Positions 33,607-43,135 are shown, counted from the stretch's first letter. The stretch is 62,717 nt of DNA from CBDFGT01 sp965247225 (GCA_965247225.1 CBDFGT010000001.1:1-62717), one strand, 5' to 3'. The notes: generated by a model from the letters alone, not told the origin. Program-made: numbers and translations.

Positions 33607-34649
33607 CCCAGATAGCGGAGGATGCTGAGGTTCTGGATTTTTTGTGTCAGCGCGTAAGAGGTTTCAATCTGTGTGAGCAGGGCATTCAGGCGGACCGATG
33701 CTTCATATGGATCGACCGCTGTCAGGTCTTCGCCAGCTCCCAACAGCATGTCTCGCTGGGTTGCGACCCGAGTGTCAGCATCTGATACCCGTTCCTGAAC
33801 GAGCCCGGCTTTGGACTGGACTGCAGCCAATGCGGCGTCTGCAGTTGCACTTGCGGATACGGATGTTCTGACGATGTTGTCAGCAACAGCCGTGTTCAGT
33901 TGCGTATCCAGAAAATTGGCGGCAAGCGCTGCTGCAAAAATTGTGCCGCGAATGCCTGCCTCATTGGCAGAAACAGAGCTGCTGACCACTTCCTTCAATG
34001 TGATCCGCGATTGGATGACCATATCGGAAGCGCCCGAAACGATAGTGTTCCAGCCTGCTCCCAAGAACATGGGTTCAACATCACTGGCAACAAATGCCTG
34101 AAATGCGGCAACGGAGATTGTAGAGGCCGCCGGATCTGTTTTGGCAAAACCGAAGTAAGCGAGGAAAGCCGCGTCCATTTCGTCGCCGGCCGGGATGCCG
34201 TTGCCGGCATCAATCGGGGTAACATCACTGTTGAGGCCGGCGAAAATGTGCTGTCCTGCAACGGCGACATTCAACGCCGATGTCATGGATCCCAGCGCCG
34301 AGAGTGCTGATTGGGCGGATACCTTTCGCCCATCAGTTGTCTGGTTTCCCGCTGTCAGCGCAGACAAAACCGAATTGGAAGCGGACCTGAGGGTGGCAAG
34401 GGAGTTCTGCGTTGCTTCCAATCGTGTGGCCGCAGTTTTGTTGGTATCCAGAATGGATTCCAGCCGACGCACATCACGCAGGAAAGATACCGGCGTTGCA
34501 GTTTTTTCGCCAAGGCTCAATCCAACATCTGCGAATTTGCCTGTCTGTACTTCAACCTGTTTGTCGGCCATTTCCCTCTGCATGGAGATCAATGACCGTT
34601 GCAGTGCCATTTGGATGGATCGGGTTGAGATTCCTGAAATCATGGCCAT
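33603..34649 (-). CDS. flgL: hook-filament junction protein FlgL
   Basis: A 348-residue flagellin-like protein: N-terminal SIQMALQRSLISMQREMADK and C-terminal VRLNALLTQIETSYALTQKI are the paired helical D0/D1 ends. ATG at 34649 shares a base with the flgK stop (TGATG); a TTG one codon earlier is less likely. It joins FlgK to the filament. Confidence 0.94.
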   Translation of the reverse strand: MAMISGISTRSIQMALQRSLISMQREMADKQVEVQTGKFADVGLSLGEKTATPVSFLRDVRRLESILDTNKTAATRLEATQNSLATLRSASNSVLSALTAGNQTTDGRKVSAQSALSALGSMTSALNVAVAGQHIFAGLNSDVTPIDAGNGIPAGDEMDAAFLAYFGFAKTDPAASTISVAAFQAFVASDVEPMFLGAGWNTIVSGASDMVIQSRITLKEVVSSSVSANEAGIRGTIFAAALAANFLDTQLNTAVADNIVRTSVSASATADAALAAVQSKAGLVQERVSDADTRVATQRDMLLGAGEDLTAVDPYEASVRLNALLTQIETSYALTQKIQNLSILRYLG

Positions 34650-36112
34650 CAACCCACTGCATCCAACAAGGACTGCAACATTTGATCCGCAACATTCAAC
34701 AGCCGGGCGGATGCTTGATATCCGTTCTCCAGTTCACCCAGCTTGGCCATTTCAATGTCAATGTTGACACCGGTCTGGTTGGAAACACTTTCGCGGATCC
34801 GTGCAAATTTGGCTTCGGACAAATCTGTTGCGTTGGCAGCATCGGCGCGCTGACCGGAGAACCACCCACTGGAGCGGCTAGAGAATTCAACCATGCTCAA
34901 TCCGGTGCCTAGCCCGGCGGCGGCATCAAAAGACCTTGACGTGTCAAACTGCTTTGCAAGATCAATCAATCGATCCGCATATGAAGGCAATCCTGCAGGA
35001 TTGGCATTGTATGCGGCGCCGTTGGATCCGGCATCACGCAGGCGGGTTACAGTGCCGCCTGCTTCGGGGTCATAAGCTGCGTTGACGGAAATCGTGCCTG
35101 CCAATCCGTTGACCAGCGCACCGGAAGGTGGAAGGCCAGGGCCACCCGTCCATGCAAACAGACCCTGTAAAGGCGGCAATGAGCTGCCGGTTGTGTCTGT
35201 TTCTGCAAAGGCAGCGACAAGTGTGCGGGCAGTTTCGTCCAGTTGCTTCTGCAGGTCGGGAGCGACCTTGTCACGCAAGCGCAAAAGCCCGTCCAGTTTG
35301 CCCGAAACCTGGGAGTTGGATGTGCCGGCAAAGTTCAGTTGGACCACATCAACAAAAACCGGATTGCCGGTGCTGCCGGGCGCGAGCGCGGTTTGCGGCG
35401 TGAAACTAACAAGGCGAGGTTCTGTTTCGAACAAGGTTGCGCCGGATGCAGTCAGCAGAACCATGTCTTCATTGTCACGAACCAGTGGGGAAACCGGAAC
35501 GATTTCCGCGATGCTGTTCAATAGCTCCGAGCGCCGGTCCAAGGCATCATTGACATCCTGGCCCAGTCTGGTCCCTTGCTTGATCTGGTTGTTCACACTT
35601 TCGAAGTCTTTGAGGAGTGCATTCAAAGTGGTGACGGTTTGACCGATTTCCTTGTCTACCTGGAGGCGGAAATCCTGAACTGAACGTGTTGCGTCATTGA
35701 GCTCAGCGACCATTTTGCGAGCGTCACCAAGAACAGCTTCGCCGAGAAGAGCGTTGTCCGCCGCGCCGCTATAGGTCTGGATGCTGTCATGGAGGGCCGT
35801 GAGTTGATCCGATACGCGCAATGCTCCATCTTCGCCTGCGAGCAAGGCATTGAGGGCTTCCAGTCTGCCTGACAAAAGACTGTTTCCAGAGCTGGCGGAT
35901 GAGGCTTCGATGGAAGCCCGTTCAAGGCGCACATCAGTTGCGCGCCGGATGCTGGAAGTTTGCGCTCCGGTCGGCAGCGTGATGGTCTGCAGATCACGGC
36001 GGGCATAGTATTCGTTGTTTGAATCGTTGACATTGCGGGCAAGCACACCCGTCCGGCGCGTCATGTTCGCCAGCGAGTTTTGTGCAATCTGGAGGACGCT
36101 TGATAGCGACAT
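34649..36112 (-). CDS. flgK: hook-filament junction protein FlgK
   Basis: A 487-residue protein with the FlgK start LSSVLQIAQNSLANMTRRTG and the end MAKLGELENGYQASARLLNV. The middle is variable, as usual. It joins the hook to FlgL and is exported by the flagellar system, probably with the FlgN-like chaperone at the end of this operon. It is 70 bp downstream of flgE. Confidence 0.95.
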   Translation of the reverse strand: MSLSSVLQIAQNSLANMTRRTGVLARNVNDSNNEYYARRDLQTITLPTGAQTSSIRRATDVRLERASIEASSASSGNSLLSGRLEALNALLAGEDGALRVSDQLTALHDSIQTYSGAADNALLGEAVLGDARKMVAELNDATRSVQDFRLQVDKEIGQTVTTLNALLKDFESVNNQIKQGTRLGQDVNDALDRRSELLNSIAEIVPVSPLVRDNEDMVLLTASGATLFETEPRLVSFTPQTALAPGSTGNPVFVDVVQLNFAGTSNSQVSGKLDGLLRLRDKVAPDLQKQLDETARTLVAAFAETDTTGSSLPPLQGLFAWTGGPGLPPSGALVNGLAGTISVNAAYDPEAGGTVTRLRDAGSNGAAYNANPAGLPSYADRLIDLAKQFDTSRSFDAAAGLGTGLSMVEFSSRSSGWFSGQRADAANATDLSEAKFARIRESVSNQTGVNIDIEMAKLGELENGYQASARLLNVADQMLQSLLDAVG

Positions 36113-36182
36113 AGGTCGTTGCCCTGCTTCTGTTTGAGCGCCATGCCCGCAATGGAGCGCGGCGCCCGGTATCGTTACGCGT

Positions 36183-37460
36183 TTAACGCTTCAAGTTGAT
36201 CGCAATGTCAGTCACTTCCGAACCGGTTTGGAAAACTTTGGAATTTGCCGAATAGCCGCGTTGCGCCTGAATCATCACGGTCAATTCTTCGGCGATGTCG
36301 ACATTGGATTGTTCGAGGGTGGATGACATGATCCGGCCGGCTGACCCTTCTCCGACGAAGCCAACGGTTACATCACCGGAATCGGCGCTGACCGCATAGG
36401 CGGTTCCAGAAACCGGTGTCAGTTGGTCCGGGCTGATAACGGTTGCAACCGGAATTCTGTAAAGAGCCCTGAATGTTCCGTTGGTGTAGCCGGCGTATAA
36501 AGTCCCGTCGCTGTCGATTATTGTGCGATCGACTGTTGACGGTGCATTGCCGTTGATGGTCGCTTCCGAAACGACATATCCAATGCCCAATTGGGTGGTT
36601 CCAGCGACATCCAGTGTCAATGCCGAACCGCCGGGCACTGTAAATGTCAGTGATGTCGGGGAGGCCGGAGCGAGTTTTCCGTCGGTTGCTGAAAAGGTCA
36701 GCGTGTCTGTCGCCAAAGGTCCGCTTGCGTAGGGAAACGGTGCGCCTGCCGTTGCCGCATCCGCCTGGTCGTAAACTGCAACTTCCCAGGTGTTGGCAGC
36801 AGTCTTGGTCATATAGACATCGACGATTTTGGAACTGCCGAGATTGTCATAGACTGTCAGCGACGATTTTTGGGAATACTCTGCGCCGGCGACATTGGAC
36901 GAAGGCAATGGGGCAACGGAAGCCGCCGCATCGGCCGGCAAATTGACCGAAAAAGTGCCCTCCGTCGATGGAACGGCCGTCAGGTCAAAACTTCTGACGT
37001 TGACCCTTTCAAGCCCGGCAAACCCATTGGCCACACTTTGCACCTGGCCATCGACGACCGGATAGCCTTGAAGATAGTAGTTGGCGCTGTTGTAAAGATA
37101 TCCTTCGCCATCCGGAACAAATGATCCGGACCGGGTCAGCAACGGCGTATCAGAATCATTTCTGACAATGAAAAAACCGTTGCCATCGAGCGCAAGGTCA
37201 GTGGGGGAGGTAGTGTACCTGAAAGTGCCCTGCGCCGAGACGGCCTGACGGGTGTGCGGCACCACCGAACCGGATTCATAAAGGCTGGCGGTGCGCGACG
37301 AGCCCCGGCCACCGGGAATGACAAGATCCGTAAACTCTATCGACGAACGCTTGTAGCCGGTCGTGTCCGCATTGGCGATATTGTCTGAAACAGCAGTCAG
37401 ACGGGCGGCTTGGGCGGCCATTCCCGAAATGCTGGTTCTCATCATTCCATAAATGCTCAT
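36183..37460 (-). CDS. flgE: flagellar hook protein FlgE
   Basis: A 425-residue hook subunit. N-terminal MRTSISGMAAQAARLTAVSD and IANADTTGYKRS are the classic rod/hook motif, and the C-terminus ends ANSKVFQTGSEVTDIAINLK. It opens the long minus-strand flagellar operon that runs to 27454, or shares a transcript with ftcR 78 bp upstream. Confidence 0.96.
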   Translation of the reverse strand: MSIYGMMRTSISGMAAQAARLTAVSDNIANADTTGYKRSSIEFTDLVIPGGRGSSRTASLYESGSVVPHTRQAVSAQGTFRYTTSPTDLALDGNGFFIVRNDSDTPLLTRSGSFVPDGEGYLYNSANYYLQGYPVVDGQVQSVANGFAGLERVNVRSFDLTAVPSTEGTFSVNLPADAAASVAPLPSSNVAGAEYSQKSSLTVYDNLGSSKIVDVYMTKTAANTWEVAVYDQADAATAGAPFPYASGPLATDTLTFSATDGKLAPASPTSLTFTVPGGSALTLDVAGTTQLGIGYVVSEATINGNAPSTVDRTIIDSDGTLYAGYTNGTFRALYRIPVATVISPDQLTPVSGTAYAVSADSGDVTVGFVGEGSAGRIMSSTLEQSNVDIAEELTVMIQAQRGYSANSKVFQTGSEVTDIAINLKR

Positions 37461-37538
37461 GGTGTATCCCCCTGATCCTTGAAGAATAGCTACTCGCCCA
37501 AGCTTGCGCGCGGCTTTCGTCCTGACGGGATTTGCGGA

Positions 37539-38234
37539 TTACGCACCGATATTTGCGGGGACCGGCTCGATTGCCAGCCGGTATCCAAGAAACCGCTTGG
37601 AATCGATGACATCAAAGCCCAGTTTCATCCGCAATTTTTTGCGCAATTTGCTGATGTGGCTTTCAATGACATTTTCATCCACGTCTTCGTCGAAAACACC
37701 GTAGATCGCGTTGAAGATCTGGGTCTTGTTGACCCTGCGACCGTTCACAGATGCCAAATATTCAAGAATGCGGCGTTCCCTGCGGGGAAGTGCAAAAATG
37801 GTGCCGTCTACTTCCGGGTCGCGCCCGTCTGAAAAGACGGTCAGGCGATCAAAGTTGCTGGCTTTTCCATGTGTTGCGGTTCGACGTTTGATTGCGGAAA
37901 TTCGGGCAAGAATCTCTCGCACGTGGATGGGTTTGCTGAGGACATCATCATACCCATTCTCGAAAAGGCTGAGTGTGCTTTCGAGGTTGCCGGAATCAAC
38001 CAGTGCAATGACCGGTACATCTGTCTTTTGACGCAAGTATTTAGGCGAGAGATTTTTTGCGTTATCTGCACCTACCAAGTAAGCGCCAATACAACTTAAG
38101 TCTTCACCTCCGGAAGTGTCGGCCCATTCTCTGAAATCGGAACTATTGAACCCTACTGACGCAAACCCTTCACGCTTCAACTGTGTCTTATAGCAGTCGA
38201 CAACTATCTCGCGCTCATCAATCAGTACGATCAT
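37539..38234 (-). CDS. ftcR: flagellar transcriptional regulator FtcR (Rem-like)
   Basis: A 231-residue OmpR-type regulator. Residues 1-110 form a receiver, 125-225 a winged helix (LPRRERRILEYLASVNGRRV, then ENVIESHISKLRKKL). FtcR/Rem proteins activate flagellar operons in Brucella and Sinorhizobium. The phospho-acceptor Asp expected near residue 52 is missing (the region reads CIGAYLVGADN), although the acidic pair near residue 6 and Lys101 remain, so activation may not need phosphate. It is directly upstream of flgE, its likely target. Confidence 0.93.
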   Translation of the reverse strand: MIVLIDEREIVVDCYKTQLKREGFASVGFNSSDFREWADTSGGEDLSCIGAYLVGADNAKNLSPKYLRQKTDVPVIALVDSGNLESTLSLFENGYDDVLSKPIHVREILARISAIKRRTATHGKASNFDRLTVFSDGRDPEVDGTIFALPRRERRILEYLASVNGRRVNKTQIFNAIYGVFDEDVDENVIESHISKLRKKLRMKLGFDVIDSKRFLGYRLAIEPVPANIGA

Positions 38235-38305
38235 TTTGATTCACCCCGAATCACCCCTGTAAAATCTTAAAGCCGTGTTAGTCTTCACCGTGAATCCCTG
38301 CCAAG

Positions 38306-38333
38306 TATCATTTCTAACATGCGAAAAATGATA
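38306..38333. promoter_or_regulatory. inverted repeat upstream of ftcR
   Basis: TATCATTT (38306-38313) and AAATGATA (38326-38333) form a perfect 8-bp inverted repeat with a 12-bp spacer, 72 bp upstream of ftcR in the divergent gap of 276 bp. It could be the site of the master regulator of ftcR (VisN/VisR in Sinorhizobium). Confidence 0.45.
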
Positions 38334-38510
38334 AACGCACAGGTTGAACATGCCTTTCCTGGCCGGTGAAATTGAATAAAAGCGAGGAAAAACAGTGGCA
38401 CAAAGAGCTGTGGTCAGTTTTCAACCGACAGGTTCGGGCAAGTTTCCGTTGCCATCAGGAACGCAGGGGCCAATTTCATACGACTGGCGAACAGGGGTGG
38501 TGGGAACCAA

Positions 38511-38942
38511 ATGCTCAAACTGGCGATTGCCGGCGTGATATCCATCGCCATTTCCTGTGGCGGCTTCTTTGGTTACCAATGGTATCAAAACCGGCCACCA
38601 GCCACTGAAGAAAGCGCGCTGGTGCAAAGCATGGAAGAGGCAAAGACCGATTTCATCAGCATTGCCGTATTCAGGGAAGGCAAGGTTGATGGCTATGTTA
38701 CTTTTCGCGCCAAGTTGATGTTGAAGGATGCGGATCGGATGGCTGAGACCGGCTACCTTATCGCGGATGTCATCCATCGCAAACTCGACACGTTCTCAGA
38801 AGTCTTTGGCGAAAACTTCCGGCCAAAAGACGCAAAACTCATCGAAGAGCCTTTGCTTGCAGCGCTGACCGAAAGGCTTGGCGAAGGTGAAATCGGTTCG
38901 CTTGTGTTGACCGATATTGCTTATGACAAGCGGATTCAGTGA
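38511..38942 (+). CDS. membrane-anchored periplasmic protein, paralogue of the 27454 gene
   Basis: A 143-residue protein with one N-terminal helix (LKLAIAGVISIAISCGGFFG) and a periplasmic domain containing FISIAVFREGKVDGYVTFRA. It aligns along its whole length with the last protein of the flagellar operon (27454-27948). It is monocistronic, divergent from ftcR and upstream of a flagellin gene. FliL-like layout; motility role inferred from context. No named family recognised. Confidence 0.75.
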   Translation: MLKLAIAGVISIAISCGGFFGYQWYQNRPPATEESALVQSMEEAKTDFISIAVFREGKVDGYVTFRAKLMLKDADRMAETGYLIADVIHRKLDTFSEVFGENFRPKDAKLIEEPLLAALTERLGEGEIGSLVLTDIAYDKRIQ

Positions 38943-38968
38943 AGCTTTTAATGAAATGGAAGCAAGCT

Positions 38969-38983
38969 TTAACCGGATGTTAA
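38969..38983 (+). promoter_or_regulatory. CtrA-type box upstream of flagellin 1
   Basis: TTAA-CCGGATG-TTAACC matches the full CtrA consensus TTAA-N7-TTAAC and is followed by ATATAC. It lies 126 bp before the flagellin start. CtrA controls flagellar genes in many alphaproteobacteria. Confidence 0.6.
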
Positions 38984-39109
38984 CCATATACAGGAAGACT
39001 CCATTAACACATAAGCGGGCTCGGCTTTGAGTCGAAGCATGATGCGCGACCGCTTTCCTCCGCCAGCCGGAATGTCCATTTCCTCTCGAATACGAGGCCT
39101 AGCGGCGCT

Positions 39110-40027
39110 ATGACCAGCATCCAAACCAATCCTACCGCGATGACAGCGTTGCGAACGCTGCAGCAGACCAACATGCAGTTGGCGCAAGTGCAGGATCGGG
39201 TTTCGACCGGTTTCCGCGTCGCGGAAGCCAAGGACAATGCCGCATACTGGGCGATTGCGACAACGATGCGATCGGATCACAAGGCACTGTCGACCGTACA
39301 AGATGCACTCGGTTTGGGTGCGGCAAAAGTGGACGTGACTTACACCGCTTTGAAAACAGCCATCAGCGTTGTCGATGAAATCAAATCCAAGATTGTTGCA
39401 GCACGTGAACCGGGCGTGGACCGCAGCAAGATCCAGGACGAAATTACAGCTTTGCAGGACCAACTGCGATCAACTGCGAGCTCTGCCTCGTTCTCCGGTG
39501 AAAACTGGCTGTCGGTTGATTCCGGCGCGGCAAATTATGTCCAGATAAAATCCATTGTTTCCTCATTCATGCGCACGTCCACCGGTGTCCAGGTGCAGAC
39601 CATCGACATCGATACTGCGACCATGGAACTCTATGATGCAGCCGACCAATCTGGGATAGCCGACACGGTTTTCACGACAACAGGGGCCGGAGCTGTTACG
39701 GTCTCGCTCGATACACTGGATGTTTCGGACGTCACGCTCGACAACACCGATATTGACGACATGATTTCAGCAGTAGATGCCAGTCTGCAGCAACTCACCA
39801 CAACAGCATCTGAAGCTGGCGCTGCAAAGAAGCGGGTTTCTCTGCAGACCGATTTTGTCAGCGCCCTGCTGGATTCCATTGAAATGGGCATCGGAACCTT
39901 GGTGGATGCGGACATTACCAAGGAATCAACGCGGTTGCAGGCCTTGCAGACGCAGCAGCAACTCGGCATCCAGGCTCTCTCGATTGCCAATGCCTCCGCG
40001 CAAAACATCCTCTCGCTGTTCAAGTAA
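39110..40027 (+). CDS. flagellin 1
   Basis: A 305-residue flagellin. N-terminal AMTALRTLQQTNMQLAQVQD and RVSTGFRVAEAKDNAAYWAI and C-terminal ESTRLQALQTQQQLGIQALS are the conserved helical ends that pack in the filament core. The middle is short, as in Rhizobiales. It is similar along its whole length to the second flagellin at 54916. It is followed by its own terminator. Confidence 0.96.
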   Translation: MTSIQTNPTAMTALRTLQQTNMQLAQVQDRVSTGFRVAEAKDNAAYWAIATTMRSDHKALSTVQDALGLGAAKVDVTYTALKTAISVVDEIKSKIVAAREPGVDRSKIQDEITALQDQLRSTASSASFSGENWLSVDSGAANYVQIKSIVSSFMRTSTGVQVQTIDIDTATMELYDAADQSGIADTVFTTTGAGAVTVSLDTLDVSDVTLDNTDIDDMISAVDASLQQLTTTASEAGAAKKRVSLQTDFVSALLDSIEMGIGTLVDADITKESTRLQALQTQQQLGIQALSIANASAQNILSLFK

Positions 40028-40103
40028 AACTACCGAGATGCAAAGGTTGCGGCGAAATCGGACTTGCTGCACCAGTTTTTTGTCATGGTTCAAGTTCATT
40101 GCA

Positions 40104-40140
40104 AAGCGGCGCATTCCATTTTGTGCGCCGCTTGTCTTTT
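40104..40140 (+). terminator. Rho-independent terminator after flagellin 1
   Basis: AAGCGGCGCA (40104-40113) and TGCGCCGCTT (40124-40133) form a perfect 10-bp stem, followed by GTCTTTT. Confidence 0.85.
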
Positions 40141-40225
40141 CGTCATTTCATTTCCATCCGGATACTCAAGACATGGCGGTTTTCATGCCAGGCATTTGAG
40201 GCGCGAAAGTGCTGCAAGACGCGTG

Positions 40226-40639
40226 TCAGATCATGTTGTCCCGAATTGTTTTTTCCAGCCTTTTTGTATTTTCCTGCCCGTCATTTCCGGTGATTTCGGA
40301 AGAGAAATAATTAAGTCGAACCTGCGCGTGATCGGCATGTAAAACTATCGAAAAATAGGCGGTAGCCCAATCCAGATGCATGACGAGATCAATGGTTATT
40401 TCTGGTGGCTTTTCCCATGAGACCGAGAGGTTGCATCCATTTCCAAGTGTGATGAAGCCTGGCGTGAAAAATCGTTCGGCGGACGAGGCAACATGATCTG
40501 CAATATTGTTGTACATTTGAAGTGTAATGAAAGAGATCAGGTATTCGACGTCGATCATCCGCAATTCAGAGACCAGACCGGCCATGGATTGGCCGATCAG
40601 GGCTTCACGTTCTTCGCTAAAATTGCTTTGCAACATCAT
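40226..40639 (-). CDS. hypothetical protein coupled to flhB
   Basis: A 137-residue soluble protein with no signal peptide or membrane helix. It looks like a helical front (ALIGQSMAGLVSELRMIDVE) and a beta-rich back (LSVSWEKPPEITIDLVMHLD). No family recognised. It overlaps the flhB stop by ATGA and is the last gene of the motA-fliM-fliN-fliG-flhB operon, so a role in the switch, export or their regulation is likely. Terminator at 40104-40133 reads as a hairpin on this strand too, without a good U-run. Confidence 0.75.
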   Translation of the reverse strand: MMLQSNFSEEREALIGQSMAGLVSELRMIDVEYLISFITLQMYNNIADHVASSAERFFTPGFITLGNGCNLSVSWEKPPEITIDLVMHLDWATAYFSIVLHADHAQVRLNYFSSEITGNDGQENTKRLEKTIRDNMI

Positions 40640-41700
40640 GAATTTCGCTTGTCATAAACTGCGCGGATCAGTTCCGCGAGTGCTTTATAGAACTGCATCG
40701 GTATGATCTGGTCAACCTTCACGGCCTTGTACAAGGCACGTGCCAGCTCGACTCTTTCGAACACCGGAATCGAACTTTCCTCGGCAATCGCGCGAATACG
40801 CAGTGCAATTATATCTGCGCCTTTGGCGACAACCACTGGAGCTGCATCCCGCTCCCGATCATATCTGAGTGCGACTGCAAAATGAGTAGGGTTGGCTACA
40901 ATCAGGGTCGCAGTCGGGACTGCCTGCATCATGCGTGATCTGGCCCTGTCGCGACTGATCGAGCGCAAACGGCTTTTGACGATTGGATCACCTTCCGATT
41001 GCTTGAACTCTTCCTTCAATTCGTGGAGGCTCATTTTCAAATCTGACCACCAACTGTAACGCTGCCAGATGAAATCGATTGCGGCGATCAACATGGATAC
41101 TCCGGTTACCCAAATCAGCAGGTGGGCAACCATACCGGACATGGAAACCAGAGAAGCCATCGGCACCTGATACATTGTTTTGAGCATGTCTTTGAGCGTC
41201 GGCATCATGGCAATTGTGACGATGAGCATTGCCGCCACGATTTTCGCAAATGACTTCAGGAATTCGATGAAGCTTCTCATCGAGAAAAGCCTCTTCCATC
41301 CTGCCGCAGGTGATATGCGCGAAAACTGTGGTGTGATCCGTTTGGCGACAAAGCGGGGTTCGTTTTGCGCTACCGAAGACACGATTGCGGTTACCATCAG
41401 GACAATGAAAAATGGTCCAAGCAGAATGGCAGTTGCCAGCGCGAGGCGGTTGAACAGAGCAGAAAAATCCTGATTGGATATGGGTGCGCTGCCAATCGTA
41501 CCTTCAACCAGAGTCGAGAGGAGGTTTGTCAATCCACGCGCGAGATCCTCGCCGTTGAGAATGTAAAGGGAACAAAATGCCAGCATGGATGCGGCCGTGG
41601 CGATTTCCCGGGAAACCGGAACATTGCCCTCTTCAATTGAATCATTGACGCGCTTTTCGGTCGGCGCTTCGGTTTTGCTTTCTTTGTCGGTTTCCTCCAT
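40636..41700 (-). CDS. flhB: flagellar export switch protein FlhB
   Basis: A 354-residue protein with four membrane helices and a cytoplasmic tail. The autocleavage motif NPTH is present in TATLIVANPTHFAVALRYD; self-cleavage after Asn switches export from hook to filament proteins. N-terminal DKESKTEAPTEKRVND is typical. 11 bp after fliG. Confidence 0.97.
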   Translation of the reverse strand: MEETDKESKTEAPTEKRVNDSIEEGNVPVSREIATAASMLAFCSLYILNGEDLARGLTNLLSTLVEGTIGSAPISNQDFSALFNRLALATAILLGPFFIVLMVTAIVSSVAQNEPRFVAKRITPQFSRISPAAGWKRLFSMRSFIEFLKSFAKIVAAMLIVTIAMMPTLKDMLKTMYQVPMASLVSMSGMVAHLLIWVTGVSMLIAAIDFIWQRYSWWSDLKMSLHELKEEFKQSEGDPIVKSRLRSISRDRARSRMMQAVPTATLIVANPTHFAVALRYDRERDAAPVVVAKGADIIALRIRAIAEESSIPVFERVELARALYKAVKVDQIIPMQFYKALAELIRAVYDKRNS

Positions 41701-41711
41701 GACGCTCTAAC

Positions 41712-42725
41712 TTATGCCGCTTCCAGTTCCTGCTTGGGCAGTTCTATGCGGCCATCGCCGGCAAGCTTCAGGACAGCGCTGACGATTTTTTTGCGCGCAG
41801 CGGCAATGTCAGCGGGGCGGATTTGCGGCTTTGCCTTGAGATCGTTCTCGATCATCCTGCGAGTGCGTTGACTAATGGATGACAGAATTGATTCAGTCAG
41901 TTCTGCCGGAGCCTCGCGCAATGCAAGGGTCAATATGTCGGTCGCAACCCCGTCGAATATTGCAGCGCGTGCCGAACTTTCCAGTGCGCTGATATCGTCA
42001 AAACGAAACAGCATGGATTTGACCGCTGAAACTTCGCCTGCCTCGACTGTTTGAGACAACTCGCCCAACATTTCCTCGGTGGCGTCCCTATCCATTTCAT
42101 TCAAAATCGTCGCAACACGGGCAATCGCGTTTTTGCTGCTTCCCTTTTTGGTCTGGCCAAACTGTTCGAGGAGTTCGCCTTCGAGGAATTCTTCTGCCTG
42201 CCCGGAAACATCAGACAGCGACATCATCCGGCCCAGTATGCTCGAGCGTGCGGTTCGATCCATCAAGGACAGGATCTCCGCTGCCTTGTCTGATGGCATT
42301 CGCGAAAGCACAAAGGCGCCAACCTGTGTGTTCTCCGATTCCAGATAGGTGCAAATCATCTGTGGCTCGGTTTGGGCAAGCACTTCCCATGCGGATAGTT
42401 TCTTTTCCTTGACCTGGGGCTGCGCTTTGTTCTCTCCCCGAATGGCAGCCAGTTCCGCTTCATCAAAACTCTCGATCAGAATGGAATCCATTTGGGCCGA
42501 GGAATCCAGCAAACCGGAACCGCGGGTGAATTCGGATTCAAACTCTCCAACAATGTATTCAAGGCCTTCCTGCGTGACAGCGCTCATGGATTTGGCCACT
42601 GCCATCAATTTGCTGATCTCGTCCCGTGTCAGGTGTTTCAAAAGCTCCGCAGCCTTGGGTTTGCCAATGGCAACGATGGCGGCTACCGCTTTTTGGGCCG
42701 GCGTGTATCGCATGGATTGGGCCAT
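41712..42725 (-). CDS. fliG: flagellar motor switch protein FliG
   Basis: A 337-residue switch protein with the armadillo-like middle and a C-terminal domain whose charged ridge (ISQRTRRMIENDLKAKPQIR) meets MotA. It couples stator force to rotor turning. 23 bp after fliN in the motA operon. Confidence 0.96.
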   Translation of the reverse strand: MAQSMRYTPAQKAVAAIVAIGKPKAAELLKHLTRDEISKLMAVAKSMSAVTQEGLEYIVGEFESEFTRGSGLLDSSAQMDSILIESFDEAELAAIRGENKAQPQVKEKKLSAWEVLAQTEPQMICTYLESENTQVGAFVLSRMPSDKAAEILSLMDRTARSSILGRMMSLSDVSGQAEEFLEGELLEQFGQTKKGSSKNAIARVATILNEMDRDATEEMLGELSQTVEAGEVSAVKSMLFRFDDISALESSARAAIFDGVATDILTLALREAPAELTESILSSISQRTRRMIENDLKAKPQIRPADIAAARKKIVSAVLKLAGDGRIELPKQELEAA

Positions 42726-42748
42726 ATCGGACTATTCCTCGCAGGTGC

Positions 42749-43135
42749 TTAGCCGAGTATTTCCGTGATGCGGAACCCGAAGCGGTTGGACTCATTTTCC
42801 AGGAGCGTGATTTCACCTTTGGCAATTTTCACACCGTTGACCACAACATCGACAGGCTCACCCACGCGGCGATCCAGTTGAATTGTGGAACCGGACTGAA
42901 GGCCGGCCAATTCGGCTACACTCATCTCGGCTGAACCGAGCACCACGTTGACTTCAACCGGGATCTGCATGGTCACGTTGCGTCTTGATGGCGAGTTACC
43001 GGGATTGGCTCCGCTCTTTTCCATCCCCGACATGCCGCGCAACTCTTCGATGGCGCGATCCAGTTCTTTTTCGGGATCGGCAATCGCATGGGCACTATCG
43101 CCCAACGTTTTGGCAGTGGGTGATGCAGCGTTCAT
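42749..43135 (-). CDS. fliN: flagellar motor switch protein FliN
   Basis: A 128-residue protein whose last 75 residues are the surface-presentation domain: VNVVLGSAEMSVAELAGLQS and VDVVVNGVKIAKGEITLLEN. It forms the lower C-ring. The start overlaps the fliM stop (ATGA). Confidence 0.96.
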   Translation of the reverse strand: MNAASPTAKTLGDSAHAIADPEKELDRAIEELRGMSGMEKSGANPGNSPSRRNVTMQIPVEVNVVLGSAEMSVAELAGLQSGSTIQLDRRVGEPVDVVVNGVKIAKGEITLLENESNRFGFRITEILG

